NCBI RefSeq assembly: GCF_014643535.1
Contig: NZ_BMJQ01000018.1
Span: 62,001 to 126,000, forward strand
Direction: 5' to 3'
From: Aliidongia dinghuensis
GTDB taxonomy: Bacteria > Pseudomonadota > Alphaproteobacteria > ATCC43930 > CGMCC-115725
Length of the DNA: 64,000 bases
The notes beneath the pieces are model-generated. The model saw only the letters and a program-made list of their open reading frames with translations. It had not been told where the DNA came from and made no database searches. A program made the translations under genes and the position numbers. Shown here in pieces: positions 1 through 7,084 of the stretch (within the stretch, counting starts at the first letter, position 1; each line of letters opens with the position of its first letter).

Positions 1-500
1 CCGGACAGCATCCAGGGCACGGCCCAGGACCGGTCGGCGAGCAGCGACCAATCGAACGGCTCGCCGTTGCCGCCGGGCAGCGCGTCCGGGCGCCGGGGCG
101 GCTGGGCGTCGAACAGCAGCCGGTCGGCCGCGTCCAGATAGCGCTCGGCGACCGCCACGTCCTCAGCCGTACCGACCTTGATCGCCTTCATGACCGGGCG
201 ACGGAACCGCTCGCGGATCTGGGCGACCCGGCCCGGCGCCTCCTTGCCGTGCAGCTGGATCACGTCGAGCCCGGCCGCCGTCAGCACGCGGTCGAGCAGC
301 GCGTCGTCCGGATCGACGAACAGACCGACCTTGGCGACGGTCTTGGGCACACCCTGGACCAGCCGCGCCGCCCGGTCCGCCGTCACGGCACGCGGGCTTG
401 GCGGATAGAACACGAAGCCCACGAGGCCGGCGCCCGCCTCGACCGCGGCGGCGAGCGTCTCCTCGGTCGAAAGCCCGCAGATCTTGACGATGGGGCTCAT
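1..500 (-). CDS. trpF: Phosphoribosylanthranilate isomerase, C-terminus cut by window edge
   Basis: Converts N-(5-phosphoribosyl)anthranilate to CdRP in cytoplasmic tryptophan synthesis. The protein begins MSPIVKICGLS; the KICG motif carries the catalytic cysteine of the family, followed by GLVGFVFYPPSPR, a typical TrpF phosphate/barrel segment. Further on come IQLHGKE and LLFDAQPP, the latter holding the expected catalytic aspartate, then the GGNG loop. About 166 residues are visible of a usual 205-220, so the C-terminal part of the barrel lies to the left of the window. The start ATG overlaps the pyrF stop in an ATGA junction, which argues for translational coupling. The identification is secure. 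Confidence 0.95.
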   Translation of the reverse strand, partial: MSPIVKICGLSTEETLAAAVEAGAGLVGFVFYPPSPRAVTADRAARLVQGVPKTVAKVGLFVDPDDALLDRVLTAAGLDVIQLHGKEAPGRVAQIRERFRRPVMKAIKVGTAEDVAVAERYLDAADRLLFDAQPPRRPDALPGGNGEPFDWSLLADRSWAVPWMLS

Positions 501-1195
501 GCCGCGAGCTCTGCCGCGATGGCGCGGGCCGCGGCCGCGGGATCCGGCGCCTCGGTGATCGGCCGGCCGATGACGAGCCGGCTGGCACCGGCGGCAATCG
601 CGTCGCGCGGGCCCATGACCCGCTTCTGGTCACCGAGTGCCGCGCCCGCCGGGCGGATGCCCGGCACGACCAACTGGAAGTCGGCGCCCAGGTCCGCGCG
701 CAGCGCCGCCACCTCCATCGGCGAGCAGATGACGCCATCGAGCCCGCTTGCCCGCGCCAGCAGCGCCAGGCGCCGGACCTGGTCGGCCGCGGGTCCGCGC
801 TGGCCGACCGCGTCCAGATCGCCGTCGTCGAGGCTGGTCAGCACGGTGACGCCCAGGAGCTTGATACGATGGCCGGTCTGTGCCGCCGCCTCCGCCGCCG
901 CATCGACCGCCGCGCGCATCATGGCGCTGCCGCCCGCCGTGTGGATGGTCAGGAACTCCGGCTTCAAGCCCGCGATCGCGCGGACGCCGCCCGCGACCGT
1001 GTTCGGAATGTCGTGCAGCTTGAGGTCGAGGAACAAGGGCGTCGCACCGGCGACCGCGGCCGTGTTCGCGAGCCCCTGGGCCAGAAAGAATTCGAGCCCG
1101 AGCTTGAGGCCGCCGACATGGGGTGCCACCGCCGCCGCAAGCCCGCGCGCGCAGTCGAGATCGGTCGTGTCGAGCGCGGCGAAAACGGGGTTCAT
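497..1195 (-). CDS. pyrF: Orotidine 5'-phosphate decarboxylase
   Basis: Last step of UMP synthesis: decarboxylation of OMP. The 232-residue protein starts MNPVFAALDTTD; the ALD aspartate and the LKLGLEFF and LFLDLKLHDIPNTV segments form the class signature with the catalytic D-x-K-x-x-D set, and the C-terminal VVPGIRPAG segment binds phosphate. A longer in-frame opening exists upstream, but this ATG is chosen because it matches the family N-terminus and overlaps the TGA of the upstream oxidase gene (ATGA). Length is normal. Grouping with trpF in one leftward transcript is common in Alphaproteobacteria. Confidence 0.95.
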   Translation of the reverse strand: MNPVFAALDTTDLDCARGLAAAVAPHVGGLKLGLEFFLAQGLANTAAVAGATPLFLDLKLHDIPNTVAGGVRAIAGLKPEFLTIHTAGGSAMMRAAVDAAAEAAAQTGHRIKLLGVTVLTSLDDGDLDAVGQRGPAADQVRRLALLARASGLDGVICSPMEVAALRADLGADFQLVVPGIRPAGAALGDQKRVMGPRDAIAAGASRLVIGRPITEAPDPAAAARAIAAELAA

Positions 1196-2295
1196 TGCAT
1201 GGCTCCGGCCGCCCAGGCGGCGATGTCGCCGGGCTCTCCGGCATTGATCGCCCCGGCCACGGCGCTGCCGAGCAGGGGGCCGAACTTGAAGCCGTGGCCC
1301 GAGCATGGGCTCATGACATAGGTCGAGAGGCCCACGGGCTCAATGATGAACTTCTCTTCGGGCTCGACCGTGTAGAAGCAGGCCTGCAGCCGATCGATCC
1401 GGTACTCGTCGAACCGCTTCAGGCGTCGGGCGCAGCTGGCGAGCGCTGTCGCAACTTCCGCCTCGGTGCCGGCGCGGTCGCCGTCGGGATCGCCCGAGAG
1501 GCTGAAGCGATGGTCGCTGACCTTGAGGCCGGCATCCTCGCGCGGCGGCACGGCGTAGAAGCCTTCGCTCGGATCGATGTCGAGCAGCATCGGCCCAGCT
1601 TGCCACAGCGGCATGAGATCGTCCGGCGGGTTCAGGTAGGCCACCACCTGGCGCGACGGCTTGACCCGGCGGCCCAGACCCGGCACCAGGCGCGCGACCC
1701 AGGGACCAGCCGCGACGACGAGTGCATCAGCGCCGACAACGGTGCCGTCGGCCAGCGTCACGAAGCCGCGGTCCGGGTCGATCTCGGCGACCGGCGTCTC
1801 CGGCCGGATCTCGACCCCGCGCTGGGCCAGCCGCCGGGCGAGCGCCGCCACGATGCGGTCGGCGAACAGCAGGCCGCCGCTTTCGAGGTAATAGGCGGCA
1901 TCGACTTGGCCAGCGTTGACCAGCGGAAAGCGGCGCACGAGCTCGGCCTCGCTGAGCCGCTCGACCGCGTGGCCGGCCCGCTCGAGCGCCGCGATCGAGG
2001 CGCGGTGCCGCTCGGCGCCGGTCCGGGACAGGCAGAGCGTGCCGGTCGGGCGATAGAGCGTCTCGCCCAGGTCGGCCCAGACCTGGTCCCAGATCGCATA
2101 GGCGTCGGCGACCATCCGCATGTAGCCCTCGGCGGCACCGTAGGGATAGCGGATGAGACGGTGCCGATCGACCGACGAGCCCTTCGGGTTCGGCACCGGG
2201 CCCTGCTCGAACACCGTGACCTGATGCCCCAGCCGTTCCAGCGCCCAGGCGGTGCCGAGCCCCATGATGCCGGCGCCGACGATCGATACTTTCAT
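1192..2295 (-). CDS. FAD-dependent amine oxidase (sarcosine / N-methyl-L-tryptophan oxidase-like)
   Basis: Member of the DAO/MSOX flavoprotein family, which oxidises secondary amino acids with O2 to give aldehyde, amine and peroxide. The N-terminus shows the dinucleotide motif GAGIMGLGTAWAL, followed by the glutamate-ending strand VFEQGP and an RHRLIRYPYG segment typical of monomeric sarcosine oxidase and SolA. Near the end, YVMSPCSGHGFKFGPLLG matches the covalent-FAD cysteine region (SGHGFK). Length of 367 aa is normal. Substrate cannot be read from sequence. The gene sits in the housekeeping operon between ornithine cyclodeaminase and pyrF and overlaps pyrF by four bases. Confidence 0.85.
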   Translation of the reverse strand: MKVSIVGAGIMGLGTAWALERLGHQVTVFEQGPVPNPKGSSVDRHRLIRYPYGAAEGYMRMVADAYAIWDQVWADLGETLYRPTGTLCLSRTGAERHRASIAALERAGHAVERLSEAELVRRFPLVNAGQVDAAYYLESGGLLFADRIVAALARRLAQRGVEIRPETPVAEIDPDRGFVTLADGTVVGADALVVAAGPWVARLVPGLGRRVKPSRQVVAYLNPPDDLMPLWQAGPMLLDIDPSEGFYAVPPREDAGLKVSDHRFSLSGDPDGDRAGTEAEVATALASCARRLKRFDEYRIDRLQACFYTVEPEEKFIIEPVGLSTYVMSPCSGHGFKFGPLLGSAVAGAINAGEPGDIAAWAAGAMQ

Positions 2296-2317
2296 GCTGC
2301 CTCTTGCAAGTTATTGA

Positions 2318-2413
2318 CGTCATTCCCGCGCAGGCGGGAACCCAGGGCAACCGCGACACTGCCTGGAAGAACCTTTGCGGCAACCCTGGATCCCCGCCTC
2401 CGCGGGGATGACG
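2318..2413. repeat. Inverted pair of a 30-bp REP-like palindromic unit
   Basis: Two copies of a roughly 30-bp unit face each other: CGTCATTCCCGCG...AGGCGGGAA at 2318-2347 and its inverted relative ending GGCGGGGATGACG type sequence at 2384-2413. Each copy is itself a small palindrome around CCCGC/GCGGG. It lies between the oxidase gene and the ornithine cyclodeaminase gene, both leftward, so it would form a large stem in their shared transcript. It resembles the dispersed intergenic repeats common in proteobacterial genomes. Confidence 0.75.
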
Positions 2414-2425
2414 GAACTTGTGTCG

Positions 2426-3412
2426 TCAATTCCGCAAGCTGTCGACCACCAGCTTCGCCGCGGCCAGATCCTCGAGCGCGGTGCCGACCGATTTGAAGAG
2501 CGTGATCTGGTCGTAGTAGCGCCGGCCGGCGCGGCTGCCGCGCGTCAGGTCGAACAGGTCGCCCGCGATGTCGTCCTGGGTGAGCCGGCCGTTGGCCAGC
2601 GGCTGGACGATGTCGCCCGCCTCCTTGCAGGCGCCTTCGCGCGTGTCGACGAAGACGCGGGCGCGGCTGATGCAATCGTCGTCGGCCTCGCGCATCTCCG
2701 GCGTGAAGCCGCCGACGAGATCGAGATGCACGCCCTGCGGCAGCCACTCGCCCTTGATGAGCGGTTCCTTGGAGAGCGTGGCGCAGGTCACGACATGGGC
2801 GCCGCGCACGGCGCCGGCCAGGTCGTCGGTTGCGGCGACCTTGAGATTGCGCCGGTCGAGCCGGTGGGCGAGCTTGGCCGCCTTGTCCCGATCGCGGCCC
2901 CAGACCAGCACGTTGCGGATCGGGCGGACGCGCGCATGGGCCTCGACCAGTTGCGGGGCGAGCGCGCCGGTGCCGACGACCAGCAGCCGCTCGGCATCAG
3001 GCCGTGCCAGATAGGAGGCGGCGAGCGCCGACGCCGCGGCCGTGCGCCGGATGGTGAGCGCCGGCCCGTCCATCATCGCGACCGGCGCGCCGGTCGTGCC
3101 GTCGAGCAGCAGATAGGCGCCCATCACCGCCGGCAGCGAACGCTCGCCGTTGCTCGGGAACACGGTGACGATCTTGATGCCGATGTGCCGCCCGGACTGC
3201 CAGGCCGGCATCAGCAGCAACGTCGCGTCCTCGCGGCCGCCGCCGGCCGGGACCGTGTGATGGTGGCGCAGCGGCACCGTGCAGCCGCTGCGGAACATCT
3301 GCCTGAGCGCCTCGACCAGCTGCTCGTAGTCGAGGGCCGCATGCACCTCGGACGGGCCGATGAGGCGCATGCCAGTGGGACTAGGCGGGCGGCCGCGCAG
3401 GGTATCGACCAT
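2426..3412 (-). CDS. Ornithine cyclodeaminase / mu-crystallin family protein
   Basis: NAD-dependent family that includes ornithine cyclodeaminase, alanine dehydrogenase and imine reductases. The 328-residue protein has the family substrate region (PLRHHHTVPAGGG, then IGIKIVTVFPSN with the active-site lysine) and a Rossmann motif LLVVGTGALAPQLVEAHARVRP near residue 130, with VWGRDRDKAAKLA after it. The C-terminal region contains HLDLVGGFTPEMREAD, where the D of DLVGG is the expected catalytic aspartate. It is unlike the second family member at 53.0 kb, so the two are paralogues or independent acquisitions. Product call to family level; substrate unknown. The ATG at 3410-3412 lies 6 bases past the stop of the lapA-like gene. 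Confidence 0.82.
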   Translation of the reverse strand: MVDTLRGRPPSPTGMRLIGPSEVHAALDYEQLVEALRQMFRSGCTVPLRHHHTVPAGGGREDATLLLMPAWQSGRHIGIKIVTVFPSNGERSLPAVMGAYLLLDGTTGAPVAMMDGPALTIRRTAAASALAASYLARPDAERLLVVGTGALAPQLVEAHARVRPIRNVLVWGRDRDKAAKLAHRLDRRNLKVAATDDLAGAVRGAHVVTCATLSKEPLIKGEWLPQGVHLDLVGGFTPEMREADDDCISRARVFVDTREGACKEAGDIVQPLANGRLTQDDIAGDLFDLTRGSRAGRRYYDQITLFKSVGTALEDLAAAKLVVDSLRN

Positions 3413-3418
3413 GGCGGG

Positions 3419-3781
3419 TCAGCCCGCCGAGACGAGCGGCTTGCCGCCCGTGGATGTGTTGGCGGGTGCCGGGTTGGCGGGCGCCGGGTTAGCGGGCGCC
3501 GGGTTGGCGGGCGACGGCCGGCCGAGTTCCCGTTCCAGCTCGGCGATGCGACGGGCCTGCCGCCGGCGCGCGCGCCGGGCCGGCAGGCCGCCAGCCCAGC
3601 CGATGAGCCAGCCGACAAGGAAACCGATGAGCAACGCTCCCAGCACGACCAGATAGAGCTGCAGTGACACGGCGAACGGCAGGGGCCAGAACTCGAGATC
3701 GACGACCGTGCGGTTCGAGACCGCGAAGCAGGCGATCACGATTGCGACGAAAGCCGTCAGCCCCCAATAGATATAGCGCAT
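3419..3781 (-). CDS. LapA-domain (DUF1049) small membrane protein with proline-alanine tail
   Basis: Two hydrophobic helices (residues about 4-22 and 38-63) flank the segment FAVSNRTVVDLEFWPLPF, the signature of LapA/DUF1049 inner-membrane proteins, which accompany LapB in lipopolysaccharide assembly control in enterobacteria. A basic stretch (PARRARRRQARR) follows, then a short coiled region and four tandem NPAPA-type pentapeptides before the end. The ATG at 3781 is preferred over an in-frame GTG three bases earlier because an AAGGA sequence lies 6 bases upstream. Location downstream of ihfB is the usual one in Alphaproteobacteria. The repeat tail is unusual. Confidence 0.85.
   Translation of the reverse strand: MRYIYWGLTAFVAIVIACFAVSNRTVVDLEFWPLPFAVSLQLYLVVLGALLIGFLVGWLIGWAGGLPARRARRRQARRIAELERELGRPSPANPAPANPAPANPAPANTSTGGKPLVSAG
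3458..3517. repeat. Four tandem 15-bp units inside the lapA-like gene
   Basis: Units beginning GTTGGCGGGTGCCGG, GTTGGCGGGCGCCGG, GTTAGCGGGCGCCGG and GTTGGCGGGCGACGG follow one another with no spacer. The period is a multiple of three, so copy changes keep the frame; on the minus strand each unit encodes a P-A/S-P-A-N pentapeptide at the C-terminus of the membrane protein. Confidence 0.9.
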
Positions 3782-3901
3782 CACCCATCCTTCTCCCGCC
3801 GCGTTACCGCGCCAGCATGGGCGAGAGATGCCGATCGTTCAACAGGGGACGCCCGGCCGCCCCGTGAAGGCCCATCCGAACGGGGGGCAGCCGGCCGAGG
3901 C

Positions 3902-4189
3902 TCAGGCGTCCTCGGCGTTCAAGCGGTCGCGCAGCTGCTTGCCGGTCTTGAAATAGGGCACGAATTTCTCGTCGACGCGGACGCTGTCGCCGGTCCGCGG
4001 ATTGCGGCCGACGCGCGCGTCGCGGCGCTTCACCGAAAAGGCGCCGAAGCCGCGCAGCTCAACCCGGTCGCCCCGGGCGAGCGCTTCAGCGATCTCGCCG
4101 AAGATCGTCGTCACGATGCGTTCGACATCGCGCTGATAGAGGTGCGGGTTGGATTCGGCAAGACGCAGGATGAGCTCAGACTTGGTCAT
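3902..4189 (-). CDS. ihfB: Integration host factor subunit beta
   Basis: DNA-bending nucleoid protein that pairs with IHF-alpha in replication, recombination and sigma-54 promoter activation. The 95-residue protein begins MTKSELILRLAES and has the HU/IHF signature GFGAFSVKRRDARVGRNPRTGD, where the proline of RNPRTG intercalates into DNA. Length matches the family exactly. The start is placed at MTKSEL because an upstream in-frame extension of 21 codons has no similarity to the family. It follows rpsA, the canonical place for ihfB in Proteobacteria, but separated by two hairpins and about 215 bases, so it probably has its own promoter. Confidence 0.97.
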   Translation of the reverse strand: MTKSELILRLAESNPHLYQRDVERIVTTIFGEIAEALARGDRVELRGFGAFSVKRRDARVGRNPRTGDSVRVDEKFVPYFKTGKQLRDRLNAEDA

Positions 4190-4272
4190 GGGTCCGACCT
4201 TTCCCGGGAAACTCGGCATCACCCTCGCGAGGGTGGGCGGAAAGCCTGCCAAATCGGCCGCATAAGGTCAAT

Positions 4273-4298
4273 AACCCTTTTAGCTCAAAGGGTTTTTT
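4273..4298. terminator. Hairpin with T-run between rpsA and ihfB
   Basis: AACCCTTT and AAAGGGTT form an 8-bp stem around a six-base loop. The run of T follows on the plus strand, while on the minus strand, the direction of rpsA and ihfB, the stem is preceded by A and followed only by ATTG. It may back up the rpsA terminator or act on stray rightward transcription. Confidence 0.5.
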
Positions 4299-4336
4299 GC
4301 TTCGCTCCCAACCCCTCGAGCGGGCACCAGAAAGAG

Positions 4337-4360
4337 AACGGGCGGCCGAAGCCGCCCGTT
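4337..4360 (-). terminator. Terminator of rpsA with UUCG tetraloop
   Basis: A perfect 10-bp inverted repeat, AACGGGCGGC and GCCGCCCGTT, encloses TTCG read on the minus strand, giving the very stable C(UUCG)G tetraloop. It starts about 45 bases after the rpsA stop and is followed by CTCTTTCT on the minus strand, a weak U tract. Confidence 0.8.
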
Positions 4361-4404
4361 CCCATGCTCGTGTGCGAAATCCCGCAGGATCGGTAGCAGA
4401 ACTC

Positions 4405-6123
4405 TTACGAGTTCTCCTTCTCCGACTTGGCGCGGTTGAACGCCGCACCCAGGATGTCGCCGAGGCTGGCGCCCGAGTCGGACGAACCGAACTCGGCCAT
4501 CGCCTTCTTGTCCTCGTCCACTTCGCGCGACTTGATCGAGAGCGTGACCTTGCGGGTCGCGCGGTCGACCGCCGTCACCTTCGCATCGACCTTCTCGCCG
4601 ACGGCGAAGCGGTCCGGACGCTGCTCGCTGCGCTCACGCGACAGCTCGGCCTTGCGGATGAAGCCCGGCATGCCGTCGGCCGTGGTGACCTCGAGACCGT
4701 TCTCGGTGACCTGGGTCACCGTGCAGGTCACGACGTCGCCCTTCTTGAGCTTCGCCATGCTCTCTTCGTACGGATCGTCCGAGAGCTGCTTGATGCCGAG
4801 CGAGATGCGCTCCTTCTCGACGTCGACGTCGAGCACCTTGACGCGGACCTGGTCGCCCTTCTTGTAGTCGGCAACCACTTCCTCGCCCGGGCGCGCCCAG
4901 TCGAGGTCGGACAGGTGCACCATGCCGTCGATGTCGCCGGGCAGGCCCACGAACAGACCGAACTCGGTGATGTTCTTGACCTCGCCCTCGAGCTCCGTGC
5001 CGGCCGGGTACTGCTCGACGAAGCTTTCCCACGGGTTGGCCAGCGTCTGCTTCAGGCCGAGCGAGATGCGGCGCTTCTGCGGATCGACGTCCAGCACCAT
5101 GACCTCGACCTCCTGAGAGGTCGAGACGATCTTGCCCGGATGCACGTTCTTCTTCGTCCAGGACATTTCCGAGACGTGCACGAGACCCTCGACACCCGGC
5201 TCCAGCTCGACGAACGCGCCGTAGTCCGTGATGTTGGTGACGCGACCCTTGTAGCGGGCGCCCGACGGGTACTTGAGCTCGACGCCCTCCCACGGATCCG
5301 CCTCGAGCTGCTTCATGCCGAGCGAGATGCGCTGGGTTTCCGGGTTGAAGCGGATGACCTGCACCTTGACCGACTGGCCGATGTGCAGCGCTTCCGACGG
5401 ATGGTTGATGCGGCGCCACGCGATGTCGGTGACGTGCAGCAGGCCGTCGACGCCGCCCAGGTCCACGAACGCACCGTAGTCGGTGATGTTCTTGACCACG
5501 CCGTTGAGGATCTGGCCTTCCTTGAGGTTGGCGACCAGCTCCGAGCGCGCTTCCGCCCGGCTCTCCTCGAGCACGGCCCGGCGCGAGACCACGATGTTGC
5601 CGCGCGAGCGGTCCATCTTCAGGATCTGGAACGGCTGCGGCGTGCCGATGAGCGGGGTGATGTCGCGCACCGGACGGATGTCGACCTGGCTGCCCGGCAG
5701 GAACGCCACGGCGCCGTTGAGGTCGACAGTGAAGCCGCCCTTGACGCGGCCGAAGATGACGCCGGTCACGCGGTCGTTGGCCGTGAAGCTCTTTTCCAGG
5801 AGCGTCCACGCCTCTTCACGGCGGGCCTTCTCACGGCTCAGCTGCGCTTCGCCGTTCTTGTCTTCCATGCGCTCGAGATAGACCTCGACGAGATCGCCGA
5901 TGGCGAGCTCGGCCGGCTTGCCGGCGTTCGCGAATTCCTTGAGCGGGACGCGACCTTCGGACTTCAGCCCGACGTCGATGAGAACCATGTCGTTCTCGAT
6001 CCCGATGACGTGGCCCTTGACGACCGTGCCTTCGAGGCTGGACGAGGTGCCGAGCGACGCGTCGAGGAGGGCGGCAAAGCTCTCCTTTTCAAAGGTCTCG
6101 GCGTGAGTGGTTGCAGAAGCCAT
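4405..6123 (-). CDS. rpsA: 30S ribosomal protein S1
   Basis: Binds mRNA to the 30S subunit for initiation. The 572-residue protein contains six S1/OB repeats; diagnostic pieces are VLIDVGLKSEGRVPLKEF in repeat 1, ITDYGAFVDLGGVDGLLHVTDI in repeat 3 and ITDYGAFVELEPGVEGLVHV in repeat 4. Start at MASATTHAE is supported by GGAGAG five bases upstream; an earlier in-frame ATG eight codons upstream lacks this. Length is normal for Alphaproteobacteria. It follows cmk after a 295-base gap that should hold its own promoter and leader, and is closed by a UUCG-loop terminator. Confidence 0.98.
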   Translation of the reverse strand: MASATTHAETFEKESFAALLDASLGTSSSLEGTVVKGHVIGIENDMVLIDVGLKSEGRVPLKEFANAGKPAELAIGDLVEVYLERMEDKNGEAQLSREKARREEAWTLLEKSFTANDRVTGVIFGRVKGGFTVDLNGAVAFLPGSQVDIRPVRDITPLIGTPQPFQILKMDRSRGNIVVSRRAVLEESRAEARSELVANLKEGQILNGVVKNITDYGAFVDLGGVDGLLHVTDIAWRRINHPSEALHIGQSVKVQVIRFNPETQRISLGMKQLEADPWEGVELKYPSGARYKGRVTNITDYGAFVELEPGVEGLVHVSEMSWTKKNVHPGKIVSTSQEVEVMVLDVDPQKRRISLGLKQTLANPWESFVEQYPAGTELEGEVKNITEFGLFVGLPGDIDGMVHLSDLDWARPGEEVVADYKKGDQVRVKVLDVDVEKERISLGIKQLSDDPYEESMAKLKKGDVVTCTVTQVTENGLEVTTADGMPGFIRKAELSRERSEQRPDRFAVGEKVDAKVTAVDRATRKVTLSIKSREVDEDKKAMAEFGSSDSGASLGDILGAAFNRAKSEKENS

Positions 6124-6418
6124 CGGCTCTCCTGTGATCCCGAACAAATGTGAGGCCGGTTCTCGCCGGGGATCGAGGCGAACCGGTCTACCGCCGACTG
6201 GATCGGGCGCGGCGGTGAAGACCCGTCTTCAACGAAGCTTGGAGATGGGTCCGGGCCCGGTCGAAGACGCCTGGACCCAAGACGTAAAGGGAGCTTACAT
6301 CTCGACCCTGCTCGACGCCGGGCCGGACCAAGCTCCCTCGAACATACTCAAAGCGGCGGACTCTATACTCTCGCCCGGGCGCCGAAGCAACCGACTCCAC
6401 GCCCGGGCGAGACGCAGC
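6124..6418 (-). other. rpsA upstream region: leader with hairpins, no gene
   Basis: No plausible coding region. On the minus strand it contains a 12-bp perfect inverted repeat (CTCGCCCGGGCG / CGCCCGGGCGAG, 6370-6411, 18-base loop) immediately after cmk, with no T-run, and a compact GAAGAC-GG-GTCTTC hairpin at 6217-6230 within the probable rpsA leader. S1 synthesis is known to be autoregulated through its leader in enterobacteria; whether these hairpins serve that purpose here is unknown. Confidence 0.4.
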
Positions 6419-7084
6419 TCAGGCCTGCGGCCGGCCGGCTGTGCGCGCCCGCGCCCGCACGATCGCGAGCGCCGCCTCGAACGCCTCGTCGGCGTCGAGT
6501 CCGCTCGTGTCAAGAACGACCGCATCATGCGCCGGCCGGAGCGGTGCCGCCGATCGCTTCGTGTCCCGCTCGTCGCGCGCCACCATGTCGGCGAGCACGG
6601 CCCCGGCGTCGACCGGACCGCCCGCCGCCTCGAGCTCGCGCACGCGCCGATCGGCGCGCGCCTCGACCGAGGCGGTGACGAACAGCTTCACCGTCGCGTC
6701 GGGACAGACGACCGTGCCGACGTCGCGGCCGTCGAGCACGGCGCCTGCGGCGCCGCCCGGCGGCCGGTGGGCGAAGTTGCGCTGATAGTCGAGCAGTGCT
6801 GCGCGCACTGACGGATGGGCCGAGACGACCGAGGCGACACGGCCGACGGCCTCGCTGCGGAGCGCCGGGTCGGCGAGGCTCGCCGGATCGAGCTTGGCCG
6901 CGATGGCGGCCGCCCCCTCGGCGTCGTTCGGTTCGATACCGGCCGCAAGCACGTCGCGCGCCGTCGCCCGATAGAGCGCGCCGGTGTCGAGATGGGCGAG
7001 GCGCAGTTCGGCAGCGAGGCGCCGGGCGAGCGTGCCCTTGCCGGCGGCGGCCGGCCCGTCGACCGCGATGACGAGGGAGGCCAT
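6419..7084 (-). CDS. cmk: Cytidylate kinase
   Basis: Phosphorylates CMP and dCMP with ATP. The 221-residue protein starts MASLVIAVDGPAAAGKGTLA, which includes the Walker A loop GPAAAGKGT, then LDTGALYRA (CMP-binding) and LDGRDVGTVV. The lid region shows ARDERDTKRSAAPL with the expected arginines and acidic residues. The start ATG overlaps the stop of the upstream aroA-like gene (TGATG), so the two are translated in a coupled way; a longer reading frame reaching into aroA is ignored. Every catalytic feature looks normal, in contrast to its aroA-like partner. Confidence 0.96.
   Translation of the reverse strand: MASLVIAVDGPAAAGKGTLARRLAAELRLAHLDTGALYRATARDVLAAGIEPNDAEGAAAIAAKLDPASLADPALRSEAVGRVASVVSAHPSVRAALLDYQRNFAHRPPGGAAGAVLDGRDVGTVVCPDATVKLFVTASVEARADRRVRELEAAGGPVDAGAVLADMVARDERDTKRSAAPLRPAHDAVVLDTSGLDADEAFEAALAIVRARARTAGRPQA

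Noticed and set aside
4190..4280. A TTGACC-N17-CAGGCT promoter for ihfB
   Set aside because: The -10 element is too far from consensus to be supported by sequence alone.
4273..4298. Terminator of a rightward gene
   Set aside because: No rightward gene exists to the left of it; the T-run is on the plus strand by chance or serves both directions, so it was listed without strand.
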